Assembly: GCA_031268055.1 (NCBI GenBank)
Contig: JAIRXY010000134.1
Location: 1 to 6,715 of the forward strand
DNA: 6,715 bases
Reading direction: 5' to 3'
Source: Prevotellaceae bacterium
GTDB taxonomy: Bacteria; Bacteroidota; Bacteroidia; Bacteroidales; UBA932
Within the stretch, counting starts at the first letter, position 1; the number at the start of each line of letters is the position of its first letter. Below, one piece after another: positions 1 to 5,936 of this stretch. The notes under the pieces were generated by a model. It searched no databases. It saw only the letters and a program-made list of their open reading frames with translations, and had not been told where the DNA came from. A program made the translations under genes and the position numbers.

Positions 1-1098
1 ACAGGCGATATCACGATTGCCGATAATGGCGGCGTATTGACTATCACAAGCAGCAACCTCGCCATTCTGGACAAAGCCACCGGAGCGCCCCAGCCGAGTT
101 TGCAAAGCATAAGCTACGCTGATGCCACCAACAACACCGTACAGGCATCCTATACTTATTCGATTGAAGCTGCCGTGCCTGCCGTGGGCGGTATGATGGG
201 TACAGACCCCATTGCGGGTTCGCAAATGAATAAAATCAGCGTATTTTCAGGTAGCGACCTTGTGGCTTACTTTGAGCTGGTCAGCGGTGAAAATCCCGCC
301 TCCCTCACCGGCGAATATATCGTAACCGACGGCGTCAACGCCGTAGGGCAAGCCAACAATGGGTTTCAACTTCCTGCTATGTGGGGCGGCACATCGGGCG
401 GTTGCTACTACGTGGTCAACGGCGAAAAAATGTTTATACGCGCCGGCGGCGGCAATATCAGCGTTACCGACAACAGCGGCGTGCTTACCATAACGGGCAG
501 CAACCTGCCTATTTTGGACGTTGCCGCCGTGGAATCTTCGGGTGGCACGAATTGGGCTAACCTGCCCGATGCAGCCAGCGTCAGCTATCAAAATGTAGCA
601 TCCGTCGGTGGCGGCGGCGGTGGCACAGCCACCCAGCTGCCCAACCTGCTTTCTGCTGCGGCAACGGACTTGGCTGCCGTCAGCAGCGGCGCCCTCACCG
701 GCTACACCGTAACGCTGAAGATAGGTGAAGCAGGCGTAACCGCCACGCCGGGGCCAATGGGCATTACCATCGGCGGCGACGGCAACTACATCTCCATTGA
801 TTTTAGCAGGGATGCTCCCACCTTGCCCGCCGGAACGTATAATATTGTGGACAATACCACGGCAGCCGTAGGCGATGCCATAGCTGGCTATTACCTTGAA
901 CTCTTTTCTGGCGTCGGATTTGATTCCGGAACATTTGGGAAAACAGCTACCGGCGGAACAGAGGGTACTCCTGTCTACATTACCGGCGGCGCGGTTGAAG
1001 TTACCGAAAGCGGCGGCGTGTACACCGTTACGGTGAATGCAACCACCACCGAAGGCAGCATCACCGCCGAGTACACCGGCCCCATTACGATACAGTGA
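1..1098 (+). CDS. Repeat-built beta-rich surface protein, C-terminal part (5' end outside window)
   Basis: The frame is open from the first base, so this is the last 365 residues of a longer protein; the TTG at 37 is an internal Leu codon, not a start. The sequence is rich in Gly, Thr, Ser, Val and Ala with alternating hydrophobic residues, as in beta-sandwich extracellular domains, and has almost no Cys. Two related domains are visible. Each has a Gly-x-Tyr strand (GEYIVTDG at residues 104-111; GTYNIVDN at 278-285) and a closing strand pair (GNISVTDNSGVLTIT from residue 151; GAVEVTESGGVYTVT from 330). The tail of an earlier copy lies at residues 2-23. A six-Gly run (203-208) links the domains. 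The protein ends in YTGPITIQ with no recognisable type IX secretion C-terminal domain or membrane anchor, so any anchor would be at the missing N-terminus. Function is unknown; a surface or adhesive role is inferred from composition only. Confidence 0.75.
   Translation, partial: TGDITIADNGGVLTITSSNLAILDKATGAPQPSLQSISYADATNNTVQASYTYSIEAAVPAVGGMMGTDPIAGSQMNKISVFSGSDLVAYFELVSGENPASLTGEYIVTDGVNAVGQANNGFQLPAMWGGTSGGCYYVVNGEKMFIRAGGGNISVTDNSGVLTITGSNLPILDVAAVESSGGTNWANLPDAASVSYQNVASVGGGGGGTATQLPNLLSAAATDLAAVSSGALTGYTVTLKIGEAGVTATPGPMGITIGGDGNYISIDFSRDAPTLPAGTYNIVDNTTAAVGDAIAGYYLELFSGVGFDSGTFGKTATGGTEGTPVYITGGAVEVTESGGVYTVTVNATTTEGSITAEYTGPITIQ
4..1095 (+). repeat. Diverged tandem domain repeats within the first gene
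   Basis: The strand motif G-[DN]-I-[TS]-[IV]-[AT]-D-N-[GS]-G-V-L-T-I-T begins at base 4 and again at 451, 149 codons later. A looser version (G-A-V-E-V-T-E-S-G-G-V-Y-T-V-T) begins at 988, 179 codons after the second. The first two copies also share the next residues, SNL-x-ILD. The longer second interval contains the Gly-rich linker at 607-624. This is protein-level similarity; the DNA copies have diverged, so recent recombination is unlikely. Confidence 0.7.
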
Positions 1099-1116
1099 AC
1101 AACCTGACCTAATCGT

Positions 1117-1153
1117 AGCCCCGGCAGGGCTTGAAGCGCTGTCGGGGCTTTTT
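1117..1153 (+). terminator. Rho-independent terminator after the repeat protein gene
   Basis: The arm AGCCCCGGCAG (1117-1127) pairs with CTGTCGGGGCT (1139-1149): 11 pairs including one G-U wobble, with an 11-nt loop. It is followed by T1150-T1153, so the run of T is five long counting the last stem base. It starts 18 bp after the stop codon. It separates the surface-protein gene from the downstream hydrolase genes. No A-run precedes the 5' arm, so it should work only on the + strand. Confidence 0.9.
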
Positions 1154-1167
1154 AAACAGCAATGCTC

Positions 1168-1198
1168 TTTGACGTATTGGTTTACATGCTTAATTTTT
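1168..1198 (+). promoter_or_regulatory. Candidate Bacteroides-type promoter (-33 TTTG, -7 TAATTTTT)
   Basis: TTTG at 1168-1171 is followed after 19 nt by TAATTTTT at 1191-1198. That matches seven of eight positions of the Bacteroidota -7 box TAnnTTTG, at the usual spacing from a -33 TTTG box. It lies just after the terminator. Transcription would begin near 1205 and give a leader of roughly 200 nt before the hydrolase start at 1403. The spacer between the boxes contains the TTGGTTTAC element. The box match is seen; activity is inferred. Confidence 0.4.
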
Positions 1199-1210
1199 CA
1201 AAATAAATTG

Positions 1211-1218
1211 TATATTTG
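1211..1218 (+). promoter_or_regulatory. Second candidate -7 box TATATTTG
   Basis: TATATTTG is an exact match to the Bacteroidota -7 consensus TAnnTTTG, but no TTTG or TTG lies at the expected distance upstream (about 1187-1190 reads TGCT). It could be an alternative or activator-dependent start for the downstream genes, or chance in an A/T-rich stretch. Confidence 0.3.
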
Positions 1219-1299
1219 AAGATGAGTGCCGCTCTCCATTGCGTGACTTCGGGGTTGATGCAGGCAAACGGTATATATATTTTGTTTGATGGGCTGGAC

Positions 1300-1314
1300 A
1301 ACGCTTACAGCGTT
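1300..1314 (+). other. Perfect short hairpin in the leader
   Basis: AACGCT-TAC-AGCGTT forms a perfect 6-bp stem with a 3-nt loop. It lies inside the larger inverted repeat and has no T-run after it, so it is not a terminator. It could be an RNA structural element of the 5' leader or a small operator. Confidence 0.4.
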
Positions 1315-1347
1315 CCCTCTCCGTGAGCCAAAACAATCTTCATAGCG

Positions 1348-1371
1348 TGTAAACCAACCCAAATGTTTACA
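1348..1371. promoter_or_regulatory. Operator-like dyad TGTAAAC-N10-GTTTACA
   Basis: TGTAAAC (1348-1354) and GTTTACA (1365-1371) form a perfect 7-bp dyad with a 10-nt centre, 32 bp before the hydrolase start. A third copy of GTTTACA sits at 1180-1186 inside the spacer of the better promoter candidate. Repeated half-sites of this form suggest binding of a dimeric regulator. As RNA it would be a weak A/U-rich hairpin followed by ATATTTTT, so a poor attenuator is also conceivable. The pattern is seen; the role is inferred. Confidence 0.4.
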
Positions 1372-1402
1372 TATTTTTATACACATAATTTAATAAAATA
1401 GT

Positions 1403-2299
1403 ATGAATGCACAATGTTTCAACCAATCAACAACAACGCACAGCGCCGGTAGGTGTTGCCTGTGCATAACGCCGAGATTTATCCCTGCGCTATGCACCAC
1501 GCTGCTTTGTCTACTGTTCTGTGCGGTAGCTACGGCGCAGGAAGTATTCAAAAACGACCAGCTCGCCATCAGCGTACTCGATAAAGGCGTGTGGGTGGTG
1601 GAAACCGCCGACATGACCACCATGTATATTGTGGAAGGCTCGCAGCGCGCCCTGCTGATTGATGCAGGCACAAAATGCGATTCGCTGGATAAAATCGTGC
1701 GAAAAATTACGCAAAAACCGCTCGATGTAGCCATCACGCACAAGCACATTGACCACGCAGGCAATATCCGCTACTTCGACGAAGTTTTTATGCACCCGCT
1801 TGATTCGGCTGTGCGCATGGAAATTCCGTTTTCGGGAAAATACCGCTGGCTGAAAGACGGCGACGCGTTCGATTTGGGCAACCGCACGATTGAAGTTTAC
1901 CTGATGCCCGGACATACGCCCGGCTCCATCATACTTGTCGACAAGGCGATAAACGCCGTTTATTCGGGCGACGCGTTTGGCTCGGGGCAGGTGTGGCTAC
2001 AGCTGCGCCCGCACGTTCCGATGAAAACCTACTACGAATCTTGCGCCCGAATGGAAAAAATCATGCGCGAACAGGGCGTCACGAAAATCTACTGCGGACA
2101 TTATCCCTACTTGAAGCGCGCGCTGGGGGCGGATTATATGGTTGCCATGCGGGATTTAGCAAAGCGCCTTTCCGAAGGCGACGCTGCCGGCTCACGCCCG
2201 TACCAAATGCCCTTCAAAACCGACATTGCTTGCGACAAGCCGGCTATGGTAGCCAACGGCATGGCCATGATTGTGTACGATTCCGAAAATATCAACTAA
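1403..2299 (+). CDS. Exported metallo-beta-lactamase-fold hydrolase
   Basis: A 298-residue protein with the full glyoxalase II-type metal set: H113-K-H115-I-D117-H118 (the HxHxDH motif), H171 in GHTPGS, the bridging D190 in YSGDAFGS, and H233 in CGHYP. An Asp rather than Cys at the bridging position argues against a class B1 beta-lactamase and for a hydrolase of esters, lactones or thioesters with two zinc ions; the substrate cannot be read from sequence. The N-terminus is unusual: about 25 mostly polar residues with four Cys precede a hydrophobic stretch (about residues 29-45) ending ATA-QE, a plausible signal peptidase I site. No in-frame ATG, GTG or TTG lies closer to that stretch, so ATG 1403 is kept. 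It is the first gene of the proposed operon, and the next gene starts 55 bp after its stop. Confidence 0.85.
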   Translation: MNAQCFNQSTTTHSAGRCCLCITPRFIPALCTTLLCLLFCAVATAQEVFKNDQLAISVLDKGVWVVETADMTTMYIVEGSQRALLIDAGTKCDSLDKIVRKITQKPLDVAITHKHIDHAGNIRYFDEVFMHPLDSAVRMEIPFSGKYRWLKDGDAFDLGNRTIEVYLMPGHTPGSIILVDKAINAVYSGDAFGSGQVWLQLRPHVPMKTYYESCARMEKIMREQGVTKIYCGHYPYLKRALGADYMVAMRDLAKRLSEGDAAGSRPYQMPFKTDIACDKPAMVANGMAMIVYDSENIN

Positions 2300-2300
2300 T

Positions 2301-2329
2301 GTAGGGGCCGAAAAATTTTTTGCCCCTGC
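2301..2329 (+). other. Intercistronic hairpin after the MBL-fold gene
   Basis: GTAGGGGC (2301-2308) pairs with GCCCCTGC (2322-2329): eight pairs including one U-G, with a 13-nt loop CGAAAAATTTTTT that can itself partly pair. The stem is GC-rich, but ATAAAC rather than a U-run follows it, so full termination is unlikely. An mRNA stability or processing element between two genes of one transcript is the better guess. Confidence 0.5.
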
Positions 2330-2354
2330 GATAAACTATAAAAAATTATGCATT

Positions 2355-3731
2355 ATGAAGCGAATTGTTTTGTTACTGCCAGCGCTGCTTCTTTTGGCCT
2401 CGTGCCATACGGACAGCCTCATTGATGTGCGCCACGTAAGCGTTTCTTCGGGCGTTGTAGCCGGAAAAGCGGCAGGCGATGGGGCGGTAAAAATATTCAT
2501 GGGCGTTCCCTTTGCCGCGCCTCCTGTGGGTGCGCTGCGCTGGAAGGCGCCGCAAGCCGTAGCCGCGTGGAAAGGCGTGCGCGAATGTACAGCGCCGCCA
2601 GCCTCTGCCGTGCAGAAAAAACCGGTACCGTTTTTCTGCTGGTCAAAAGAATTTTTGATTCCCGAGGAGCCCATCAGCGAAGATTGCCTTTACCTCAACG
2701 TATGGACTTCTGCAAAAACAAGTAGCGAAAATTTGCCTGTTATTGTCTGGATTCATGGCGGCGGTTTTACGGGAGGCTCCGGAACGGTGCCGCTTTACAA
2801 CGGCGAGCGGCTGGCCCGCAAGGGGGTGGTCTTCGTTACCATTAGCTACCGCCTTGGCGCTTTGGGGTTCCTTGCGCACCCCGAGCTGGCTTACGATGCC
2901 GAAGGGCATTCGGGAAATCTGGGGCTTTTAGACCAGATTTTTGCGCTGAAATGGATTCGGGAAAATATCGCCGCTTTTGGCGGAAATCCCGATTGCGTAA
3001 CCATTGCCGGACAGTCTGCCGGTTCAATGAGCGTTCACTGCCTGATGGCTTCGCCTTTGGCAAAAGGGCTTTTCCACCGCTGTATCGGTCAAAGCGGTGC
3101 AATGATGACGCCCGTCATGGCGCCAATGAAGCTGGAGGATGCCGAAAAAGCAGCGACCGAAATGCTCGGCAAAGCGGGCTTGACCGCCGCGCAGCTGCGC
3201 GGCTTGCCCGCCGACTCGCTGCTCAACCTTCCGGCAAGGTTTACGCCGGTAGAGGACGGCTATGTGCTGCCAAATCCGCTCCAAGCATTTGAAGGCGGAA
3301 GGCAAAACGATGTGCCGCTCCTCACGGGCTGGAACAAGGACGACGATGCAATGTTCGGCCCGTCGTCGGGCGCCTCTGTCTTTGGCGACAACAACCGCGC
3401 GTGGGCAAGCTTGCAGAGCAAAACAGGCAAAAATCCTGCATATCTTTATTTCTTCACCCACGTTCCGTCCACAAAGGAAGGCGAACAGAATTTTGGGGCA
3501 TTCCATTCTGCCGAATTTAGCTATGCGCTGCACACGCTGCACCTTTGGGACAAACCTTTTACCGAAAAAGACTATGCGCTGGAAAGCAGCATGTCATCGT
3601 ACTGGGTGAACTTTGCCGCAACGGGAAACCCCAACGGCGAAGGGCTACCCGTGTGGCCGGCCTTTAGCAACGACAAACCGGAGGCTATGGAGCTGGGCGA
3701 CGAGCTGAAGGTCACGCCACTGCCATTTTGA
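2355..3731 (+). CDS. Type-B carboxylesterase lipoprotein (COesterase family), with shortened core
   Basis: An alpha/beta-hydrolase serine esterase that cleaves carboxylic esters. The start at 2355 gives a 458-residue precursor opening MKRIVLLLPALLLLASC, a clear lipoprotein signal with C17 as the lipidated Cys; the frame is open back to ATG 2271, but that start would put 28 residues before the signal and overlap the previous gene. Family motifs in order: FMGVPFAAPPVG (48-59), SEDCLYLNVW (108-117), oxyanion-hole HGGGF (134-138), nucleophile S221 in GQSAGS (family usually GESAGG), acid region GWNKDDDAMF (325-334), and catalytic H384 in GAFHSAE. The acid position (D330) is Asp where the family normally has Glu. 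Only about 20 residues separate it from the AWASLQSKTG segment, where I would expect roughly 80, which explains a length below the usual 500-550. Probably active, but specificity is unknown. It precedes two further esterase genes. Confidence 0.88.
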   Translation: MKRIVLLLPALLLLASCHTDSLIDVRHVSVSSGVVAGKAAGDGAVKIFMGVPFAAPPVGALRWKAPQAVAAWKGVRECTAPPASAVQKKPVPFFCWSKEFLIPEEPISEDCLYLNVWTSAKTSSENLPVIVWIHGGGFTGGSGTVPLYNGERLARKGVVFVTISYRLGALGFLAHPELAYDAEGHSGNLGLLDQIFALKWIRENIAAFGGNPDCVTIAGQSAGSMSVHCLMASPLAKGLFHRCIGQSGAMMTPVMAPMKLEDAEKAATEMLGKAGLTAAQLRGLPADSLLNLPARFTPVEDGYVLPNPLQAFEGGRQNDVPLLTGWNKDDDAMFGPSSGASVFGDNNRAWASLQSKTGKNPAYLYFFTHVPSTKEGEQNFGAFHSAEFSYALHTLHLWDKPFTEKDYALESSMSSYWVNFAATGNPNGEGLPVWPAFSNDKPEAMELGDELKVTPLPF

Positions 3732-3734
3732 GTG

Positions 3735-3772
3735 CTGCTGTATTCGATATGAGCAAACCGAATAAGTAGCAG
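3735..3772 (+). other. Imperfect intercistronic inverted repeat
   Basis: CTGCT (3735-3739) plus TATTCG (3741-3746) pair with CGAATA (3759-3764) plus AGCAG (3768-3772): 11 pairs interrupted by a small internal loop, with a 12-nt apical loop. It begins three bases after the carboxylesterase stop. No U-run follows; instead the A/T repeat begins. It may be a 3'-end stabiliser or a leaky termination site. Confidence 0.4.
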
Positions 3773-3776
3773 AAAT

Positions 3777-3803
3777 GAAAATTTGAAAATTTGAAAATTT
3801 GAA
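3777..3803 (+). repeat. Tandem GAAAATTT repeat (three units plus GAA)
   Basis: Three perfect 8-bp units occupy 3777-3784, 3785-3792 and 3793-3800, followed by a partial GAA. The repeat lies in the 99-bp spacer, ending about 28 bp before the ATG of the next esterase. Each unit junction contains ATTTG, which partly resembles the -7 box but lacks its TA. Unit number could change by strand slippage and so alter the 5' leader of that gene; this is inference. I recall similar A/T microsatellites between genes in Bacteroidales. Confidence 0.8.
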
Positions 3804-3830
3804 CAACAACCAATTAAATCAACAACAAGC

Positions 3831-4715
3831 ATGAAAAAAATTACTTTATTACTACTATTTGCGCTGCTTGCCGTGTCCGGAGCATTGGCGCAATTCGGCG
3901 GTTGGGGACCGCAAAGCAAGGTGGAGACAAAAACCATTCACAGCGCGGTGCTGAACGCCGACCGCGAATACAGCATCTACCTTCCCAAAAGCTACGACAC
4001 GGATAAGGACAGAAAATATCCCATCCTTTACCTGCTGCACGGCATGATGGACACCCACAAGGGCTGGTTTGAGCGCGGGCATGTAAAGGACGTTATCGAC
4101 CAGCTGACCGCCTCCGGCGAAGCCGTGGAGATGATTATCGTAACCCCCAACGCCGGAGGCAATGTCTATGAAGGAGCATGGAATGGCTACTTTGACATGC
4201 CGGGTTGGATGTACGAAACGTTTTTTTACACCGAATTTTTGCCGCACGTAGAGAAGACCTACCGCGCCATCGGCGACAAGCAGCACCGCGCGGTTGCGGG
4301 GCTTTCGATGGGCGGCGGCGGCAGCACAAAATACGCGCAGACGCACAGCGACATGTTTGCCGCTTGCTACGCAATGAGCGCGCTGATGGATATCCCCGAG
4401 CAGGGCGCAGCGCCCTCGCAGCGTACCGACGACAAAATGGCGATGCTCACCAAGTCGGTGCAGGAAAACAGCTGCGTCAAGTATGTGGACGAAGCCGACG
4501 ACACGCGCAAAGCGCAGCTTCGTAGCGTGGCGTGGTTTGTCGACTGCGGCGACGATGATATCCTGCTCGACAGCAACATTGAATTTACGCAGGCAATGCG
4601 CCGTGCGCAAATCCCTTGCGAGCTCCGCGTTCGCGACGGCGGGCATACGTGGGAGTATTGGCGCTCGGCGCTGTATAGCTGCCTGCCGTTTGTAGCACGA
4701 ATTTTCGAAAAATAA
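3831..4715 (+). CDS. Secreted CE1-type esterase (esterase D / feruloyl esterase-like)
   Basis: A 294-residue alpha/beta-hydrolase of the putative esterase family (PF00756; carbohydrate esterase family 1 relatives include feruloyl and acetyl-xylan esterases). MKKITLLLLFALLAVSGALA-Q is a standard signal peptidase I leader, and the ATG at 3831 follows an A-rich stretch. Motifs: YPILYLLHGMMD (63-74), IIVTPNAGG (102-110), nucleophile S159 in GLSMGG (157-162), acid D243 in the CGDDDILLDSN loop (239-249), and catalytic H272 in GGHTWEYWR. All three triad residues are present and the single domain has normal length, so it should be active. It lacks the N-terminal E-set domain of the next gene, which starts 23 bp after its stop and is clearly related. 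The likely role is removing acyl groups from hemicellulose oligosaccharides; the acyl group cannot be read from sequence, and non-carbohydrate esters remain possible. Confidence 0.87.
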   Translation: MKKITLLLLFALLAVSGALAQFGGWGPQSKVETKTIHSAVLNADREYSIYLPKSYDTDKDRKYPILYLLHGMMDTHKGWFERGHVKDVIDQLTASGEAVEMIIVTPNAGGNVYEGAWNGYFDMPGWMYETFFYTEFLPHVEKTYRAIGDKQHRAVAGLSMGGGGSTKYAQTHSDMFAACYAMSALMDIPEQGAAPSQRTDDKMAMLTKSVQENSCVKYVDEADDTRKAQLRSVAWFVDCGDDDILLDSNIEFTQAMRRAQIPCELRVRDGGHTWEYWRSALYSCLPFVARIFEK

Positions 4716-4738
4716 ACCACTAAAATCAATTTAACAGC

Positions 4739-5932
4739 ATGAAAAAGTTTTCAATTCTATCCCTTGCGCTGATGTGCTCGGCCTCCTCATTTGCGCAGCA
4801 AGCGCTGTGGGGAGCAGGCGACGTTGTTTCGCCCAAAATCAACTCCGACAACTCGGTAACGTTCAGCATTTTTGCGCCCGAAGCGCAAAAAATTGAAGTA
4901 ACGGGCGACTTCTTGCCGACTAAAAAAGTGCAAACGCCTATGGGCGAAATGGATGCGCCCGGGGCGACAGCGCTTGCAAAAAACGACAAAGGCGTTTGGG
5001 AGTACACCTCCACGCCGCTTGCTCCAGAGCTGTACAGCTACTCCTTTGTGATTGATGGAGTAAAGGTTACCGACCCCAGCAGCATCTACCAAATCAGAGA
5101 CGTTGCCTCCGTAACCTCTGTTTTTATTGTTGAGGGCGAAAGGGCCAACCTCTACAAAGTAAACGACGTGCCGCACGGTAGCGTAGCAAGAGTGTGGTAT
5201 AGCAGCCCTACCCTGAAGATAGACCGCCGGATGACCATATACACTCCGCCGGGGTACGAAAAGGGCGAGGCAAAATATCCTGTCCTCTATCTTCTTCACG
5301 GCGCGGGCGGCGACGAGGAAGCGTGGATTGCCTTAGGGCGAACTTCGCAAATCCTCGACAACCTGATTGCGCAGGGCAAGGCAAAACCGATGGTTGTGGT
5401 GATGACTAACGGAAATGCAGGACAAAAAGCCGCACCGGGCGAATCGGAAAGGGGCATGTATAAACCATCGCTCTGGGAAGAAACAAAAATGAACGGCGAC
5501 TTTGAGGCTGCCTTTCCAGATGTAGTAAGCTACGTTGAAACAAACTACCGCGTCGAGCAAGAAAAGCAATCAAGGGCGATATGCGGCTTGTCGATGGGCG
5601 GATTCCACTCGCTGCACATCTCAAAGCAGTACCCTGACTTATTCGACTATGTAGGGTTGTTTTCAGCGGCTATTATGCCTCCGCAGCAAGGCGTATCCTC
5701 AAAAGTTTATGACGACTTCGACGAAAAGTTGAAGGTGCAGTTTTCAAAAAAACCAAAGCTGTATTGGATTGCGATTGGCACAGCTGATTTTCTGTTCCAA
5801 AACAACGTAGATTTCCGCAAGAAGCTGGACGAAAATGGCTACAAGTATGAATATTACGAAACCGGCGAGGGGCATATTTGGAAAAATTGGCGAATTTATT
5901 TGGCTGAATTTGCACCGAAGCTGTTTAAGTGA
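4739..5932 (+). CDS. Secreted CE1-type esterase with N-terminal E-set (CBM48-like) domain
   Basis: A 397-residue two-domain protein. MKKFSILSLALMCSASSFA-QQ is a signal peptide; C13 has no lipobox, so it is probably not a lipoprotein. Residues about 23-135 are an immunoglobulin-like E-set domain of the type before Bacteroidota esterases and near alpha-glucan enzymes (VTFSIFAPEAQKIEVTGDF, then GVWEYTSTPLAPELYSYSF). The catalytic domain (about 150-397) has YPVLYLLHGAGGDEEAW (180-196), nucleophile S285 in GLSMGG (283-288), acid D350 in AIGTADFLF, and H379 in GEGHIWKNWR. The triad is intact. Family relatives are feruloyl, acetyl-xylan and other carbohydrate esterases; the E-set domain often packs on the catalytic domain and may shape the substrate site rather than bind polysaccharide. 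It is paralogous to the preceding gene and followed by the GH3 gene after 94 bp, supporting a glycan deacylation role. Confidence 0.9.
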   Translation: MKKFSILSLALMCSASSFAQQALWGAGDVVSPKINSDNSVTFSIFAPEAQKIEVTGDFLPTKKVQTPMGEMDAPGATALAKNDKGVWEYTSTPLAPELYSYSFVIDGVKVTDPSSIYQIRDVASVTSVFIVEGERANLYKVNDVPHGSVARVWYSSPTLKIDRRMTIYTPPGYEKGEAKYPVLYLLHGAGGDEEAWIALGRTSQILDNLIAQGKAKPMVVVMTNGNAGQKAAPGESERGMYKPSLWEETKMNGDFEAAFPDVVSYVETNYRVEQEKQSRAICGLSMGGFHSLHISKQYPDLFDYVGLFSAAIMPPQQGVSSKVYDDFDEKLKVQFSKKPKLYWIAIGTADFLFQNNVDFRKKLDENGYKYEYYETGEGHIWKNWRIYLAEFAPKLFK

Positions 5933-5936
5933 TGAA

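Larger units (their letters stand above)
1177..1357. repeat. Long-range imperfect inverted repeat in the leader
   Basis: TTGGTTTACATGC (1177-1189) and GCGTGTAAACCAA (1345-1357) are reverse complements at 12 of 13 positions; the exception is a U-G wobble in RNA. The arms enclose 155 nt that also hold the nested pair TGAAGAT (1217-1223) and ATCTTCA (1336-1342) and the hairpin at 1300-1314, all compatible in one fold. Possible readings are paired regulator sites, a structured RNA, or the ends of a small non-autonomous element. No target-site duplication is evident beside the arms. Confidence 0.45.
1099..1402. other. Non-coding leader between two transcription units
   Basis: This 304-bp gap holds the terminator (1117-1153) and then about 250 bp of A/T-richer DNA with no convincing gene. 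It contains two promoter candidates, three GTTTACA/TGTAAAC copies, a long-range inverted repeat (1177-1189 with 1345-1357), a nested pair TGAAGAT/ATCTTCA (1217-1223 with 1336-1342), a short hairpin at 1300-1314 and a repeated CTCTCC (1232-1237 and 1317-1322). It is by far the longest non-coding stretch here and the natural control region for the five genes that follow. Confidence 0.6.

Noticed and set aside
1198..1386. 62-codon - strand frame in the leader
   Set aside because: It covers the inverted repeats and the second promoter candidate, has no recognisable motif and no supporting start context. I could not exclude a repeat-associated ORF, but the evidence is too weak to list it as a gene.
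1403..2299. Antibiotic-resistance metallo-beta-lactamase
   Set aside because: The bridging ligand is D190 rather than the class B1 Cys, and the pattern around GHTPGS and SGDAFGS is that of glyoxalase II-like hydrolases. The fold name alone does not imply drug resistance.
2301..2329. Intrinsic terminator after the MBL gene
   Set aside because: The GC-rich stem is good, but the base run after it is not T-rich; the T-run is inside the loop.
2271..2354. Earlier ATG for the carboxylesterase at 2271
   Set aside because: It would overlap the MBL gene and place 28 residues before a perfect lipoprotein leader that begins at 2355.
3777..3803. CRISPR or phage attachment repeat
   Set aside because: The units are 8 bp and directly adjacent with no spacers, so this is a simple tandem repeat. 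No integrase or tRNA is nearby.
3855..4646. 263-codon open frame on the - strand
   Set aside because: It lies wholly opposite the CE1 esterase gene, which has a signal peptide and complete catalytic triad. The antisense translation shows no domain and is rich in His, Arg, Val and Ala, as expected from the reverse of a biased coding strand.
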